Assembly: GCA_030077755.1 (NCBI GenBank)
Contig: JAQJZZ010000010.1
Location: 2,852,001-2,916,000 of the forward strand
Direction: 5' to 3'
DNA: 64,000 nt
DNA from: Filosporella fistucella
Lineage: Eukaryota > Ascomycota > Leotiomycetes > Helotiales
Within the stretch, counting starts at the first letter, position 1. Each line of letters begins with the position of its first letter. The notes below the pieces were generated by a model. The model saw nothing but the letters and a program-made list of their open reading frames with translations, was not told the origin of the DNA and ran no database searches. Made by a program: the position numbers and the translations under genes. Shown here in pieces: positions 1 through 11,472 of this stretch.

Positions 1-2650
1 TGGCTACGACAGCAAGTATCACTTGTTAGCCAGGAGCCCATCTTATTTGACAATACCATATTTGAGAACATTCGCCATGGTCTACAGGGAGGAGAGATTT
101 CACTGAGCGACGAAAAATTGCGCCTATCCGTTATTGAAGCGGCAAAGAGAGCAAACGCGCATGACTTCATAGTATCTCTTCCCGAAGGATATGAAACCAG
201 AGTTGGTGAGGCAGGTCTGCAGTTGTCTGGGGGTCAGAGGCAACGCATAGCCATTGCAAGGGCCTTGATCAGAAATCCCCGAATTCTTCTTTTAGATGAA
301 GCGACATCGGCCCTTGATTCTGTTTCGGAGGTAGAAGTTCAAAGGGGGCTAGATTTAGCTGCTGAGGGCCGAACAACCATAATCATAGCACATCGCTTGT
401 CAACAATTCAAAATGCTGATAATATTATTGTTCTTGGCAAGGGACGTGTTATTGAACAGGGAAGCCATGAAGAACTCATTCAACGCCGAGGAGTTTATTA
501 TGACATGAACGAGGGACAAATATTGTTCCAGGAGAAACAGCAGAGAGTACTGAAGATAACTCCTACTTTGAGCTTAAAATATGAATCTTCCGATGAAATG
601 GCGACCTTGAAGAATGATTTCGATAGCAGCAAATCCAAAGGTATGATTTCAAAATCTCTAGTCGCTCTTCAGATATCAAAGCCTCTGACGGTTGATCTAG
701 CACTTGTTACGGTATCTGCGTCTCGTGCCGTCAATTCAGAGGGAAATTATGACCAGAAAGCTTCACTGCTTACCCTGATAAGAGTTGTCATGAGACTAAA
801 CCACCCAGATCGATGGCTTGCCATCATTGGTTTACTTTTAGCAATCATCGCCGGGTGTGGAACTCCAGTGTAAGAGAAATTCTTTTTTATGGAAGGCTGG
901 CTTGAGAATAAACTGATTGACTGAACGCAGGGAATCTGTCTTCTTCGCTAAGTCCATTCAAGTGATGTCCTTGATTCCCCCTTATTTTGGAGTCCTCCGC
1001 CAGCGCATTGACTTTTGGTGCCTCATGTATTTGATGCTCGGAATCGTCATGTTCGGGACTTGGGTGGGCCAAGGGGTATGTTTCGCTTTCTGCTCTGAGA
1101 GACTGACACGTCGGGCCAGAGATCAAGCTTTCCGTACTATTTTGCGTCAAGACATAGCTTTCTTCAGTGAACAACAACACTCTGTTGGAACCTTGACCGC
1201 TTTTTTGTCGACGAGCAGTATAAAACTTGCGGGCCTGAGTGGCGCTATCCTGGGTGCCATTCTAATTGGCTTGGCAACTCTACTTGGAGGTATCATACTC
1301 TCAATTGCCATTGGGTGGAAACTTGCATTGGTCTGCCTTCCAACTATGCCTATTGTGTTGGGCTGTGGATGGGCTAGACTACGGACGTTGGCTCTGTTTG
1401 AACAGGAAATGCGCAAGTCACATAATGAATCGGCTTCCTTTGCGACTGAGGCAGTCTCAGCTATTGATACTGTAGCATCAACGTGTCTCGAGGATTATGT
1501 CCTTCATCGCTACGGTGCCATTTTGGATTCACAGGCTGCAAAAAGTCTACGGTCAATTCTCATAGCCTCTGCTCTATATGCTGCCTCTTATTCTGCCACA
1601 TTCCTTGTCTCTGCACTCGGGTTTTGGTACGGGGGTACACTGCTGTCGGACAATACGTATACAGTCTTTCAGTTCTTTGTGTGCTTCTCCGCATTGGTTT
1701 CGGGCTCGCAGACTGTCGGCGCAGTCTTCTCTTTCGCACCTGACATCGGTCGTGCCGTCGAAGCTGCTCGTCAATTGAATTCTCTTTTTGACAAGCAGCC
1801 GACTATCGATAGCGCAAGTGACGCGGGTGTAGCTGTTACTGGGTGCGACGGCAACATTGAATTCAGAAACGTCAGCTTTGCTTATCCGTCCCGACCTGAC
1901 CGGGAGGTTGTTTGTAATTTGAGTCTTTCGATCCGTGCTGGCCAATTTGCAGCCCTCGTGGGACCGAGTGGTTGTGGGAAAAGCACCATTATTGGACTAC
2001 TCGAGCGTTTCTACAACCCTACAAGCGGCACCATACTGCTAGATGGCCGGGATATCTCTCTGCTAAATATCCAGGACTATCGGGGGCATATTTCGCTGGT
2101 AGGACAAGAGCCCGCAATCTACCAAGGTACCATCAGAGATAATATTACCTTCGGGATTCGAAGATTTGTCTCTGATGAGGATATCGAATCAGCTTGCAAA
2201 GAAGCTAGTATATATGACTTCATTACCTCCCTTCCGTAAGTGCAATAAATGCCACGCATGTTTACGAGACATACAACTAACCGCCATAACAGAGACGGAT
2301 TCGCCACGGTGGTTGGAACCCGCGGCAATATGCTAAGCGGTGGACAGAAGCAGCGTATCGCAATTGCTAGCGCTATTCTCCGTAACCCACGTATTCTTCT
2401 TCTGGACGAGGCGACATCGGCACTAGATGCTGACGCTGAGAGAGTTGTACAGCAAGCTTTAGACGCAGTAGCTAAAAAACGCACTACGATTGCTGTTGCA
2501 CATAGACTGAGCACGATACAGAATGCCGACCGTATTTTTTTTATAGATGGAGGGCAAATTGTAGAGTCGGGGACTCACAAGGAGTTGATTGAGGCAAGGG
2601 GTGCTTACTTTGATATGGTGGAGTTGCAGAATTTGGAGAGGTTTAGCTAG
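1..2650 (+). CDS. ABC multidrug transporter (ABCB/MDR type), 5' truncated by window edge
   Basis: Full-size ABCB exporters pump hydrophobic compounds across membranes using ATP. The reading frame is open from base 1; exons are 1-869, 931-2235 and 2293-2650, giving 843 residues. Visible in order: the Q-loop of NBD1 (SLVSQEP), NBD1 signature LSGGQRQR, Walker [13 protein letters not shown], the H-loop IAHRLST, a linker, the second membrane domain (about residues 275-590), then NBD2 with Walker [10 protein letters not shown], signature LSGGQKQR and Walker [14 protein letters not shown]. Introns of 61 and 57 bp are fixed by frame: exon 3 restores the [13 protein letters not shown] segment before the NBD2 signature. 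NBD1 Walker A and the first membrane domain lie left of the window. It could export a toxin or a metabolite; no substrate can be inferred. Family assignment is firm. Confidence 0.93.
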
Positions 2651-2891
2651 ATGAAGTACCTTTTTGTTGTGGATTTGTTTTTTATATTGGTTTTACAGTT
2701 GCAAATTGTGAAGTAACACTATAGTCAAAATTTCCGAATAAGTCTGTCCTACCAAGAGTCACATATCTCAGGAAGCCCCACACCCAATAACATATTTTCC
2801 CTAAGCCTAAGAGCTACCAGGGAAGAACACAACATAACTTGACGTTTATTTTTTATTTTATTTTAATTTTAATTTTTTATTTTTTTCAAAT

Positions 2892-4055
2892 CTACAACTT
2901 TCCTTTAAGTAACCTTACATTTCCCCAGCATACGTCCAAAGGTTCTTCAACACTAGTGTCTACACTTTCGTATCTAGATATGTATTTTTGTGATACTTCC
3001 TGCTCTTGTTCCTTGAAAATCATATCCTCCAAGGTACATAAGCCTTCGTTCACCCCCTGGGCAGCTGAAACCCCGAGTTTTCTCAACCACCAGGCTCTGT
3101 CATACTTTGAATGAGGAATAAACTCAACAAGACAATCGACAGCCTCATCCGGCGGCTCACCAACCAAATTCACTTGTTGTAATTTGTTAGCAAGAAACTC
3201 TGTGTCGCCAATATCCTGCAAAAACTTCTGCATGGTTTTCCGCCTCCGACTGGCACATATCTTAATTATGAAGGTTTCTTCTGGAGTTGCAAGCGGAAGG
3301 GTTTCTGGGGTGACAGCATCGCCAGCTAGTGCCGCTGATCCGATCATCTCAATACCCATAACATCCTGAAATAAGAAGTCTGAGTTAGTCTCCGTTCTGC
3401 AATTTATTACAATATTACGCTGCTAATGTACAGGAAGGGTATATGGGGACTGTTACTGTACAGATGAAGTGATGATTATATCATTGAGAGGGACTTACTC
3501 CAAAGGAAACGTAACCGGCATCTAGGTGCACCATTCTACCACTATCAGTGCGGTAATACAGATTCTCCTTGTCGTGTTTCCAAATTAGTTTGCCCCCTCC
3601 CTGCTCTACAACCTCATCCAGCAAAGATCCCAGGAGGAAATCATCATCTTCGTAGATGATTATGTCTAAATCCTTGAATAAAAGAAAAGTTCAGTGAGTG
3701 AGCTTGAATAATTCGTTCGTGCAGCAGATAACCCTCTTTGGGCCGCCCAAACACTCAAAACATGTAACAGTTGTGTCCATATCTAAGACGCGAAACTTAC
3801 AGGTGTAGAGCGTGGGAAATCCGGATACAAAATCTGTAGAGCAGAGCCACCGTAAACAATTACGGGAACGTGACCGTAGCCGGCATTCGTCATGCTTCCA
3901 AAGAAGAAAAGGGATGCCTCAACGAAATCAGCTCGGGTGGGATGCTCGGGATACCTGAGGCCATATCGCCACTGTGTCTCATTTTCTCCATTGACGGCAT
4001 ATAAAAGGCTGGAAGCTAGCGTGAACCATAACAGTCTACGAAGACAAAGTGGCAT
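2892..4055 (-). CDS. Nucleotidyltransferase-fold protein with N-terminal hydrophobic leader
   Basis: Exons 4055-3801, 3672-3499 and 3365-2892 (all phase 0) give 300 residues. The core GGSALQIL (about 69-76), an RSTP turn, then DLDIIIYEDDD (86-96) matches the GG..[10-15]..DxD active-site layout of MNT/AbiEii-type nucleotidyltransferases, and D136 in VHLDAGY could be the third metal ligand. Such enzymes transfer a nucleotide to a small molecule, RNA or protein; the target here is unknown. The first 22 residues look like a signal peptide, odd for an ATP/NTP-dependent enzyme. Further in-frame ATGs lie upstream at 4088 and 4163, so the start, and with it the leader, is uncertain. It is divergent from the small cysteine-rich gene at 4543. 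The fold call is moderately firm; biological role is not known. Confidence 0.72.
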
Positions 4056-4542
4056 GATCGAATTTTGTCTGAAGACACAATTGCCCATAGTTGGGATGTG
4101 ATGCTGCAGAAATTTAACATTCAAACTGATTATCAAAAAGGGTTTCAAGTAATAAAACTTCATATTTGAAATTTAGCCCTCTTAGTGTAAGCACTTTGAT
4201 TGTTTAGAAAGGCTGCATAGTTGGAAAACAAATCTGGTCACGTGCCTTATCGAGGGAAAAAGGGGGGGGCTCCACCCTGCAGGAAGCCTGAAAGAGGGGA
4301 AACTTGAAAACAAAACATTAACAAGGCTGGTTAAATACTGACGGGAAGCCTTAGAAAATACTTATACCCTTGCCAAAGAGTAGGACCTTATTTTGTCCTT
4401 GTCAAGTATCACGTCAGAAACTAGGTTCATGAGGTTATAAGAGGCCAATCATCCTCAGGCTTTCAAAACAATATATTTTTAATCAGCCAAGGACGAGATA
4501 TCTTGCATCTCCAAGAAAACGCATCCCAGACACCTAGCTACT
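4056..4542. promoter_or_regulatory. Divergent intergenic region between nucleotidyltransferase and cysteine-rich peptide genes
   Basis: This 487 bp spacer separates two divergently transcribed genes, so it should hold both promoters. It contains a CACGTG E-box at about 4239 and a G-rich run (GGGGGGG) at about 4263. No coding potential was recognised apart from the possible N-terminal extension of the minus-strand gene to 4163. Confidence 0.4.
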
Positions 4543-4847
4543 ATGCAGCTCCAAAAGCTTGTTGTGTTGCTTGCGACGCTTCCATTTGCCATAGCTACTG
4601 TATGTAACGATTCCGTCTACTTCGCTTGGGAGTGAAACAATTGTGCTTACGAAATAAAGTGTACTATTACCTCTTGCGGAGGTACCCTTTACTGTTGCGG
4701 CGTAGGCACTAATGCTATATGTTGCCCCTCTGGTCAACCATGCGGGGGAAGTTCTGTAAGTTCAAAATATATTCTTCACTGACTCAAAGTGACATAAAAG
4801 CTAACAAAGTTTTTAAAAAGGGAGGATATTATTGCGTAGACGATTAA
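4543..4847 (+). CDS. Small secreted cysteine-rich protein (59 aa, 8 Cys)
   Basis: Three short exons, 4543-4599, 4660-4755 and 4821-4847, splice in phase 0 into a 59-residue peptide. Residues 1-19 are a clear signal peptide (basic start, LVVLLATLPFAIA core). The mature 40 residues carry eight cysteines spaced C-x4-C-x5-CC-x7-CC-x5-C-x8-C, including segment CCGVGTNAICCPSGQPC, which suggests four disulfides in a compact extracellular fold. Intron 2 (65 bp) has a perfect GCTAAC branch site; intron 1 (60 bp) has GTATGT and a CTTAC branch. Reading without intron 1 hits a stop at once, so splicing is required. Size and composition fit the effector-like SSCP class; antimicrobial or structural roles are equally possible. 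No specific family recognised. Confidence 0.72.
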
Positions 4848-5675
4848 TATCGCACGGCAAAATAGTAGGGATCCTGTCGGAGCGGAGGTTTTGCATACAA
4901 GATATATGAGAATGTGTCGAGAAAATTGGTTAGAGCACGTTTGATAAATATACTAGTCAGAGGGCTTGAAGTTTTATCAAAAGCTGCTTTCTTGAAACTG
5001 CCCACCCCTGTCTCTGAGTAAAGTAAGACAAATTTGATTACTATAGTATGTGGAAAACATCAATACATTTACCATTATTCTACTTGAATAGATATATATG
5101 TGCAGATGTTGGCTTCACAGTGTAAATGGGTAATCACCAATAAACTGCAGTTATTATGGGTTATAATTGTTAATGATTATTCTAAGTCTAAAGGTGGCTG
5201 GGTGTTAATATACCTTTAGTCACCTGATTCGCTAAAGGCGGTGATGCTTAGCGTGGTCAGGTGACCATTGGGAATGCCTCCATCCCGACAGCAGATCATG
5301 CGTCTGTCACAGCTTGAATGTCCGAATTGTTGTCGATTATCTTAGAAATAAAACCCGTGAGGATGTATGCGCATCTGACATTAATTGCCTCGGTAGTAAC
5401 AGTCTGGGTGCTAAACCTTTGCACGCGGAGAATATGCATGTAAGCCGCGAATTAAGCAAATGTAACCCCTTGATCAGCCTGATCAGGCCCTGAGGACCTT
5501 GCATAAGGCCAGAGGATTGCAGCAAGAGGTGGGCTTAGCACCTGGTCATCACACCGGTGTTGTGACTTTGGTAGTGGCAAAATCTCACGTTGATAGCAAA
5601 TATCGATAAAGGACAAAAGTCAACGCTGAACTTTCGCTCAAGTTCTTGCTCACTAACATTTTCTCGTTCGCAAAA
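4848..5675. other. Intergenic, no gene seen
   Basis: About 830 bp, AT-rich up to 5200. It should contain the promoter of the transporter starting at 5676. No convincing reading frame, repeat or RNA gene was recognised. Confidence 0.4.
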
Positions 5676-6891
5676 ATGGCTAGGTCGTTTAACAGAATTA
5701 TCGCTCAAGCGCTTTCAGAAGCTCGAATGTCTTCTATCTGGTTTCGGAAAGCCTTGGGAATTTCAGTATTAGCGGGGGCATACTTCTTTCTCTAGTAAGT
5801 CTACAAGACTTGCAATCCAGAAACAACATCGCACCCCATAAGTTACCATTTTGTATAAGGCTAACATTCAGTTCTGGTACAGTTTAACTGCGTCAGTTTT
5901 TCAGGAGCGTACATGGACCAGATATCATGGGAATTTGGGGCAGTTCAACTTTCCAGTCTTCGTCAACATCATCGAGTCCTTGTTCAATGCGTTAGCCGGT
6001 GCCACATACATATATTTCTACGGTGCCCCTAAGGGACTTACCCTCTACCCACCAAAGACTAAGAGTCTTCTGCCACTTATGTTCATTGCTCTAGCCAGCA
6101 ACTCTGGCTCTCAATTTGGAAATTCGGCGCTCACATACGTCGACTACTCAGCACTGATCGTCTCCAAATCATGCATGCTATTGCCCGTAGTGTCGCTCAA
6201 CGTTGCTTTCCTCGGGAAGAGATATCCGATCTCTCGATACCTGCTTTTCGTCACCGTAACCAGTGGATTGCTTTTGGTTACTCTTCAAGATCTACCAAAC
6301 TTAAGGGGAATCTTCTTGGCAGGGAAAAGCGAACTCCGTGGTGGCCATATCTGGGGACTTCAGCTGCTGTTGATTAACATATATTTGGAGAGCTCTGCAT
6401 ATATCGTCCAAGAATATTTGATTGGAAATCCAGGGACATATGGCGATCTCAGAGGTCCACGAATGATGGTGTTCTACAACTTAACTGCGGCGTTTTCTAC
6501 TGCACTGTTTCTTCTCGTAGCTCACTTTATTCCGAAAAGCTTGCTACCAGAGCTACTCCATAAGAGCAGCACAGAGCTCTCTTCGGTTATCAATTTCATA
6601 CGCCAGTCTCCTGGAGTGCTATTGGACGTGTTTGGATATACTTTCCTGGGATCTGCTTCAGCACTGCTTATTTTCGCAACATTTTTAAACTTCTCAAGTC
6701 TCGTACATATGAACATTCGTGTCGTCAGAAAGACGCTTGTTATGCTCCTGAGTATTATATGGTTTCAAAAAAGTCTCACATTCTGGCAGTACCTTGGATC
6801 GGTCTTAATATTCGGGGGGGCTGCTGTAGAAGCTCTCATTCAAAGGAACGAGAGGAAGAATATCGAGGCAGAAAAGCCCAAAGTGGAATAA
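5676..6891 (+). CDS. UAA-family nucleotide-sugar transporter (SLC35B-like)
   Basis: Exons 5676-5794 and 5883-6891 give 375 residues. The 88 bp intron is fixed by frame: the acceptor is the second AG (5881-5882), which restores a continuous first helix (segment LAGAYFFLYLTASVFQER). About ten hydrophobic segments follow, with the family's conserved helix around GSQFGNSALTYVDYSAL and a C-terminal stretch FWQYLGSVLIFGGAAVEAL ending in a charged tail. UAA proteins carry UDP-sugars or PAPS from cytosol into ER or Golgi in exchange for the nucleoside monophosphate, feeding glycosylation or wall synthesis. Length fits the SLC35B1/HUT1 group. Which sugar is carried cannot be told from sequence. Confidence 0.85.
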
Positions 6892-8133
6892 GATGTCGGA
6901 ATATTTAAGCCATCAAAAGTCGACAGTGCTGGTAGGTGTGAACTCAAACTAGCCAGTCACGTCCCCTTTTATGGAGAGCCCAATGATGGAATAGCTACTT
7001 GTTCCCTCCCTAAGGGTTCGTAGAATCGCCATGCTGTCACTTGTGGCCCCGTTTGTTGTCATAATGCCTTTCCACGCTGGGAAATGCGCACAGGCTTAGG
7101 CTTATCAACTGAACGAAAAGAGAGCTCCTAGATGTGGTTTAGTTGCTCAATTCCAAAAATTTCGTTCTCACTGTTTTTGATGTTTCACAGCAGAATGCTA
7201 CACTGCGCTTGTGAATCCTGTTGCTATTGTACTAAGTAATTGTCACACATGATATACTTAATCAGGCTACGGATATAAATGCTGATAAGTAATCTCTGGT
7301 TTGTGTAGTGATTGTGAGACATTTTGATTACGACCGCTATGGCACGACAGCCAGACCTGTTGCTGTATGAAATGACAACTCGTGAGCCTCAAGCGTTGGA
7401 TACAGTACTGTATCACGTGAGAACACATCAAATAATCAGACTCGAATAGTAAGTCCAAAGGTTGAATCAGGCGTCTGGCCTTAAAGGACAGCTTAGAAAC
7501 GTTTAATGCAAGCTCGCAAAATTGTTGCTCAGAAATTGATTGCAAAGCTAAAGCCTTTGCTTGCACATGTCACAACAGCACCGATGATCACTGATCGACC
7601 GCCGCCTCGTCTAAAAAATCCCCCGAATCATCGATCCACGAGCCCATTAAAGCCAAGGATTATTTTAGAGGTATCTTCATGTACTCGAAGTAATGATATT
7701 TTTGGCAGCTAGATTAGGCTCAACGTTATCGAAGTGGGAGGTGCGGCTGACCTACATGGCGACCCGCTTGGCGGGTAGCCTTACAATAAAAACACGCGCA
7801 TATGCTCCGACTCAGGTATAGCAACAGGGGAGGCTTGTAGAAAATCATGAACCAAGACAGTTGGTCAGGCTTCCAAAGCCGAATCATTTTCCGGGAAGCC
7901 ATCAGAGCCGTGGAATTCCAAATTTCCAAATTTTGAACTTGTTCTCCAATTTCCTCGTTGTATGAAAGTTGGTGCCAAATTCCTGCCGCGTTTCCTGCCT
8001 CTATACGTACCACGTTACGTAGGCTTACAAGAGTAGATCACGGGAATTCAAAGTCTATGGTACAGTTTCCCATCAAGAGCACGCTGAACTCCATCCACTT
8101 ACTACCACCAGCGACCAAGCCACACCTCGAGAT
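6892..8133. other. Intergenic, no gene seen
   Basis: About 1.24 kb between two plus-strand genes. Short ORFs occur on both strands but none has a recognisable domain or splice partner. A TCACGTGA octamer lies at 7413-7420. The last 200 bp should hold the promoter of the 8134 gene. Confidence 0.4.
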
Positions 8134-8835
8134 ATGTTTCTCAATATTTGGAAAGGCTATGCAACAGTTCCAAGCAATGAATGTGACACTGAAAAGCCAA
8201 GGCGAAGAGCAACACAGCACATCAGGACCATTGCTTTGCTGCTTGTGATTCTCGCAACGCTGGTCGCGGGGTACACGATCGGTGTCATCAGTTCGTCACA
8301 TAAATACAGCTCCACAGCGACTAAGCCGTCGTATACCCACGGGGAATCTATCCAAGGGCCATACACTAAAGATCGGCCACTTCACTGCGGAACTTCTGTT
8401 GAGGAAGCTATTGAGCGTGGCTGTACGTTTGATCATCTTACACTACAGTGGCTGCCCATCGAGTGCGATCGAACGGGTGATAAAGAGTACCGGGAATTGT
8501 TCGACGACTCATATGACTATTGGTACAATCTCAACGGCACAGACAGCGTTGTCGATTATACCCATGAGCTGCGCGATGAGGGGTTTTGGACTGCACAGAG
8601 ACATCATGTAGCACACTGCGCAATCATGTACACGAGAATGTCAGCAGCGGTACTGGATGAGTCAGGAGAGATCTTCTTTGACCACAAAGTATGGTCGTCA
8701 GGACATGCGGCACACTGCTCCAAGGTTCTGCTGAAATGGGCGTTGCAGGCACCAGATATTGAACTCCCTAGCTCCTTTGAGTGGGCACATGTCAATTTAG
8801 GGAGATGCTGGCCACGGAAACCAAGAACAAATTGA
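8134..8835 (+). CDS. Type II membrane protein with two HxxHC motifs (UstYa/DUF3328-like)
   Basis: A single 233-residue exon. A short basic cytosolic tail (1-31) is followed by one membrane helix (about 32-53, ALLLVILATLVAGYTIGVI) and a lumenal domain. That domain has HCGTSVEEAIERGCTFD (84-100), WLPIECD (106-112), HHVAHC (157-162) and HAAHC (191-195). Paired HxxHC motifs after a single helix are the hallmark of UstYa-type proteins, which catalyse oxidative cyclisation in fungal RiPP and other secondary pathways. The upstream GCxFD..WLPxxC block marks a large uncharacterised fungal branch, so a different function is possible. It sits beside a serine carboxypeptidase and a secreted tandem-repeat protein. 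The ATG at 8134 is the first giving a plausible N-terminus. Confidence 0.7.
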   Translation: MFLNIWKGYATVPSNECDTEKPRRRATQHIRTIALLLVILATLVAGYTIGVISSSHKYSSTATKPSYTHGESIQGPYTKDRPLHCGTSVEEAIERGCTFDHLTLQWLPIECDRTGDKEYRELFDDSYDYWYNLNGTDSVVDYTHELRDEGFWTAQRHHVAHCAIMYTRMSAAVLDESGEIFFDHKVWSSGHAAHCSKVLLKWALQAPDIELPSSFEWAHVNLGRCWPRKPRTN

Positions 8836-9350
8836 GCAAAGGAATTAGTGAAGAGCGTGCGTGGCGAAGGGGGGGACATATGTTGAGCTTGTGTGACCAA
8901 TGAAAACAATTAGCCAGATGTACTCAATGGATCCTGCAGTGAACTTTGAATAATATCTCACCTTATTATGGTTGTGTTGACATCTGTTCAGGCCTTTCAG
9001 CTATCGTAAAAGTTTAGTGTTATCTTAAAGTCACTTCTAAGTAGTTAGTAGCTCGTTATGTGTGAAATCTGTACAGCGGCGCAATAGCCAATTAAACCTT
9101 AACACTTTGATTCCCAACAAGGTCCAGGGTCACCAAACTTGCAATGATACATCATTTAATTTAAATGAAAATACTGCATAATTTCACCAAGTTTCAGTCT
9201 TGGGACAAACAATATCTCATTCAAATGGGGACGTGAGTCAAACAGACCTAAAAGGTCCATATGATCACGCTTAATCAAATAATTTCATAGCACTATATAT
9301 TTAGACGTTTCTGGATAAAAGTTTTTTTTTTTTTTTTTTTTTTTGAATTG
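8836..9350. other. Intergenic between convergent genes; T23 tract
   Basis: Convergent 3' ends of the 8134 and 11009 genes. It ends with a run of 23 T (9322-9344), seven bases before the stop codon of the minus-strand carboxypeptidase. Otherwise AT-rich sequence without coding potential. Confidence 0.5.
9322..9344. repeat. Homopolymer T23
   Basis: Twenty-three consecutive T residues, directly visible, just past the stop codon of the minus-strand carboxypeptidase, where it reads as poly(A). Confidence 0.95.
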
Positions 9351-11009
9351 CTAACAATCCTCTATTAGGTGATCATACATTTGTTCCACCGGGTTTCCAT
9401 TCTCCACCGACCATGTGTCCGTAACGAAATCCCGAACATCAGACAAATTATCGATCCTCCCAAGTAAGAACTCCAGCTGCCTAAATGCAGCAGAGGGCTG
9501 ATATGCTGGAACCTCATGTCCGCTGAGCTCGACAGTACAGAAAGTCAATCCCCTCTCTTGGACCCAGAGGCCAAGAACACCAGATCCGCCTGAAAATCCA
9601 GCAATTCGGTTGGTAGATTGGGGGACGACGAAGGGTTTCGAGGGCGGAGAAGAGAAACCCTGAACTCCATTCCAAGTAAGATTCTGAAGTGTCAAAAGAG
9701 AACCGTTAACCATTAAAATCATGTCCATTGTGCCATGACTGATGATGACGTTGTTGGTGGCTTCAATAACTCGTTGCAGAGGACCTCCAGTGATTCCAGA
9801 TGGGGCGGATAGATCCGTGTAATTTGTGAAGACAGGGCGATTTGTGCATAATTCCCAATGAGAGTCAAGAGGTGCATGGACAACCGCTTTCACTTCTGTA
9901 CGATTGAAATAAGGTTCAAAGTTTGGGGGCATATTTTCATTGTAGTATTCAGGACTCTCTAGGACATCCCAAGGTTTGGGGCAAAGCCTTCCAATCTCGT
10001 AGATATCGAAGCAGGGATTCAACTCCACATTAGCTGAGTATATCTCATTGAAGATATCACATTCACTGGTGACTTTACCATCTGGACCTAGACCTGGGAC
10101 GGGCGGCAGAGGCCCAGTTGGTGGAAATACAAGGCCTGTGGCGAGGAGTGAATCATAGCCACAAGCAGAGCTTCGATTATGAATATGGGCTCTAAAAGTG
10201 TCGTTAAATGCGAAGCTGTGAATATGTTAGCGTTGTATCAGAAGTAGATATGGAACTTGCGTATACCTTTCGCGATGAGCATCTGTGAAGGCAACGATAG
10301 GCACTTGCTTGCTTAGATCATACCAGCCAAAACTAGGATCATACATCATGATGCCAGAAAGGTTGAAGTATTTATCATTGTGTTGATCCAACATTGCTGC
10401 TCCAATGTATGGTATATACTGCCCGGCATAACTTTCGCCGGTTATAAAAACTTTGCGATGATCGAGGCCAAACAAATCAACAAAGTTCTTCCAGAAAGCG
10501 AGGAACTGAATAGCCACCTCTTCCGACGAGGTTACGTTAGGGGTTCCCTGTGAGAAACCGGCACCGACAGGCTGATCAATCCACACCATATTTGTTTGAT
10601 TGACCCAAGTCCATGGGTTGACTGTAGGCGCGAAGTTGCCCGGTCGCCAAAGCACTGGGCCTTGCTCGCGGAAGAAGCCATACAGTGATGAGCAACCAGG
10701 GCCGCCGTTGAGCCATATTGTTATTTCGTTGTTAGATAACGGATTCCGGCTAGGCATAAACCAGAAGAACAGTTCTTTGTCTGTGTCGTCTATGGGTAGA
10801 AGGCCAGAAAAACTCTCCCCTATGTCAAAATTGACATCTGGGAGCGCCGAACCATTCACCAAGAATGGTAAAGTCTTTTTATTAATGAAAGGAGAATTTT
10901 GGGAAGAAAAGTGCCTGGAACGTGATTCGTGATTGGGTAGTGTAGCGGCTTCGATAATGAAGGACAAATACAAATGGAGAACGAAACGAACAGCCTTTGA
11001 AAACATCAT
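9351..11009 (-). CDS. Serine carboxypeptidase, peptidase family S10, secreted
   Basis: Exons 11009-10267 and 10215-9351 give 535 residues. The 51 bp intron has a GCTAAC branch and restores the frame (HRES|FAFNDTF). S10 enzymes remove C-terminal residues at acidic pH in the vacuole or outside the cell. Family blocks are all present: WLNGGPGCSS, WIDQPVGAGFS, catalytic Ser193 in GESYAGQYIP, Asp412 in SHGTMDMILMVNG and His481 in ELSGHEVPAYQP. The first 22 residues form a signal peptide when the ATG at 11009 is used; the longer frame from 11081 would bury it. Several N-x-S/T sites suggest glycosylation. A 14-bp perfect palindrome containing TCACGTGA lies about 135 bp upstream. It could trim peptides released from the neighbouring repeat protein, which is inference only. 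Confidence 0.93.
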
Positions 11010-11472
11010 AACAGTTCTAACGCCCGACAATAGAGTATGCAAACTGGGAGTAAGATTGCGAGCAAATACCAGATTCTCCATTTGACAAAATCACCCGCTG
11101 TTGTTAGAACCCGCCAAAGGGAGAAAATATTGAAAGCCCAACTATCACGTGATAGATGGGAAGCCTGAATCAGCCGAGAGACTAATCTCTAACGTAGAGA
11201 TTTGGGGAGGGCTGACTAGTATGCAGGAGGCCTTATCAATCATGATCTCGGACCCTGGCTTATGCTCAGGTTATTTGGCTTTGCTTTGCAGGGAGTTCAT
11301 CGCCAGATACTACCCGGGAAGCCCTTTTATTTGTAAATTCGGACTTATAACATCGAGCCCCTCAGCCCCATGGATTTAGTGCCATCGGTCAAATACTTGT
11401 AAGTGAGGGAATTTTTACTCGAGTTATATAACAACCGCTGCAAAATATTTCAGGTAGTCTGAGCTTCTGAGA
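11010..11472. promoter_or_regulatory. Divergent promoter of carboxypeptidase and repeat protein
   Basis: This 463 bp region lies between divergent genes. It holds a perfect 14-bp palindrome at 11142-11155 centred on TCACGTGA, a bHLH (Cbf1-type) site in fungi by known specificity. Which of the two genes it serves is not known. Confidence 0.5.

Noticed and set aside
9322..9344. Poly(A) after the carboxypeptidase stop as a sign of retroposition
   Set aside because: The gene keeps its intron, so it is not a retrocopy; the tract is a simple homopolymer.
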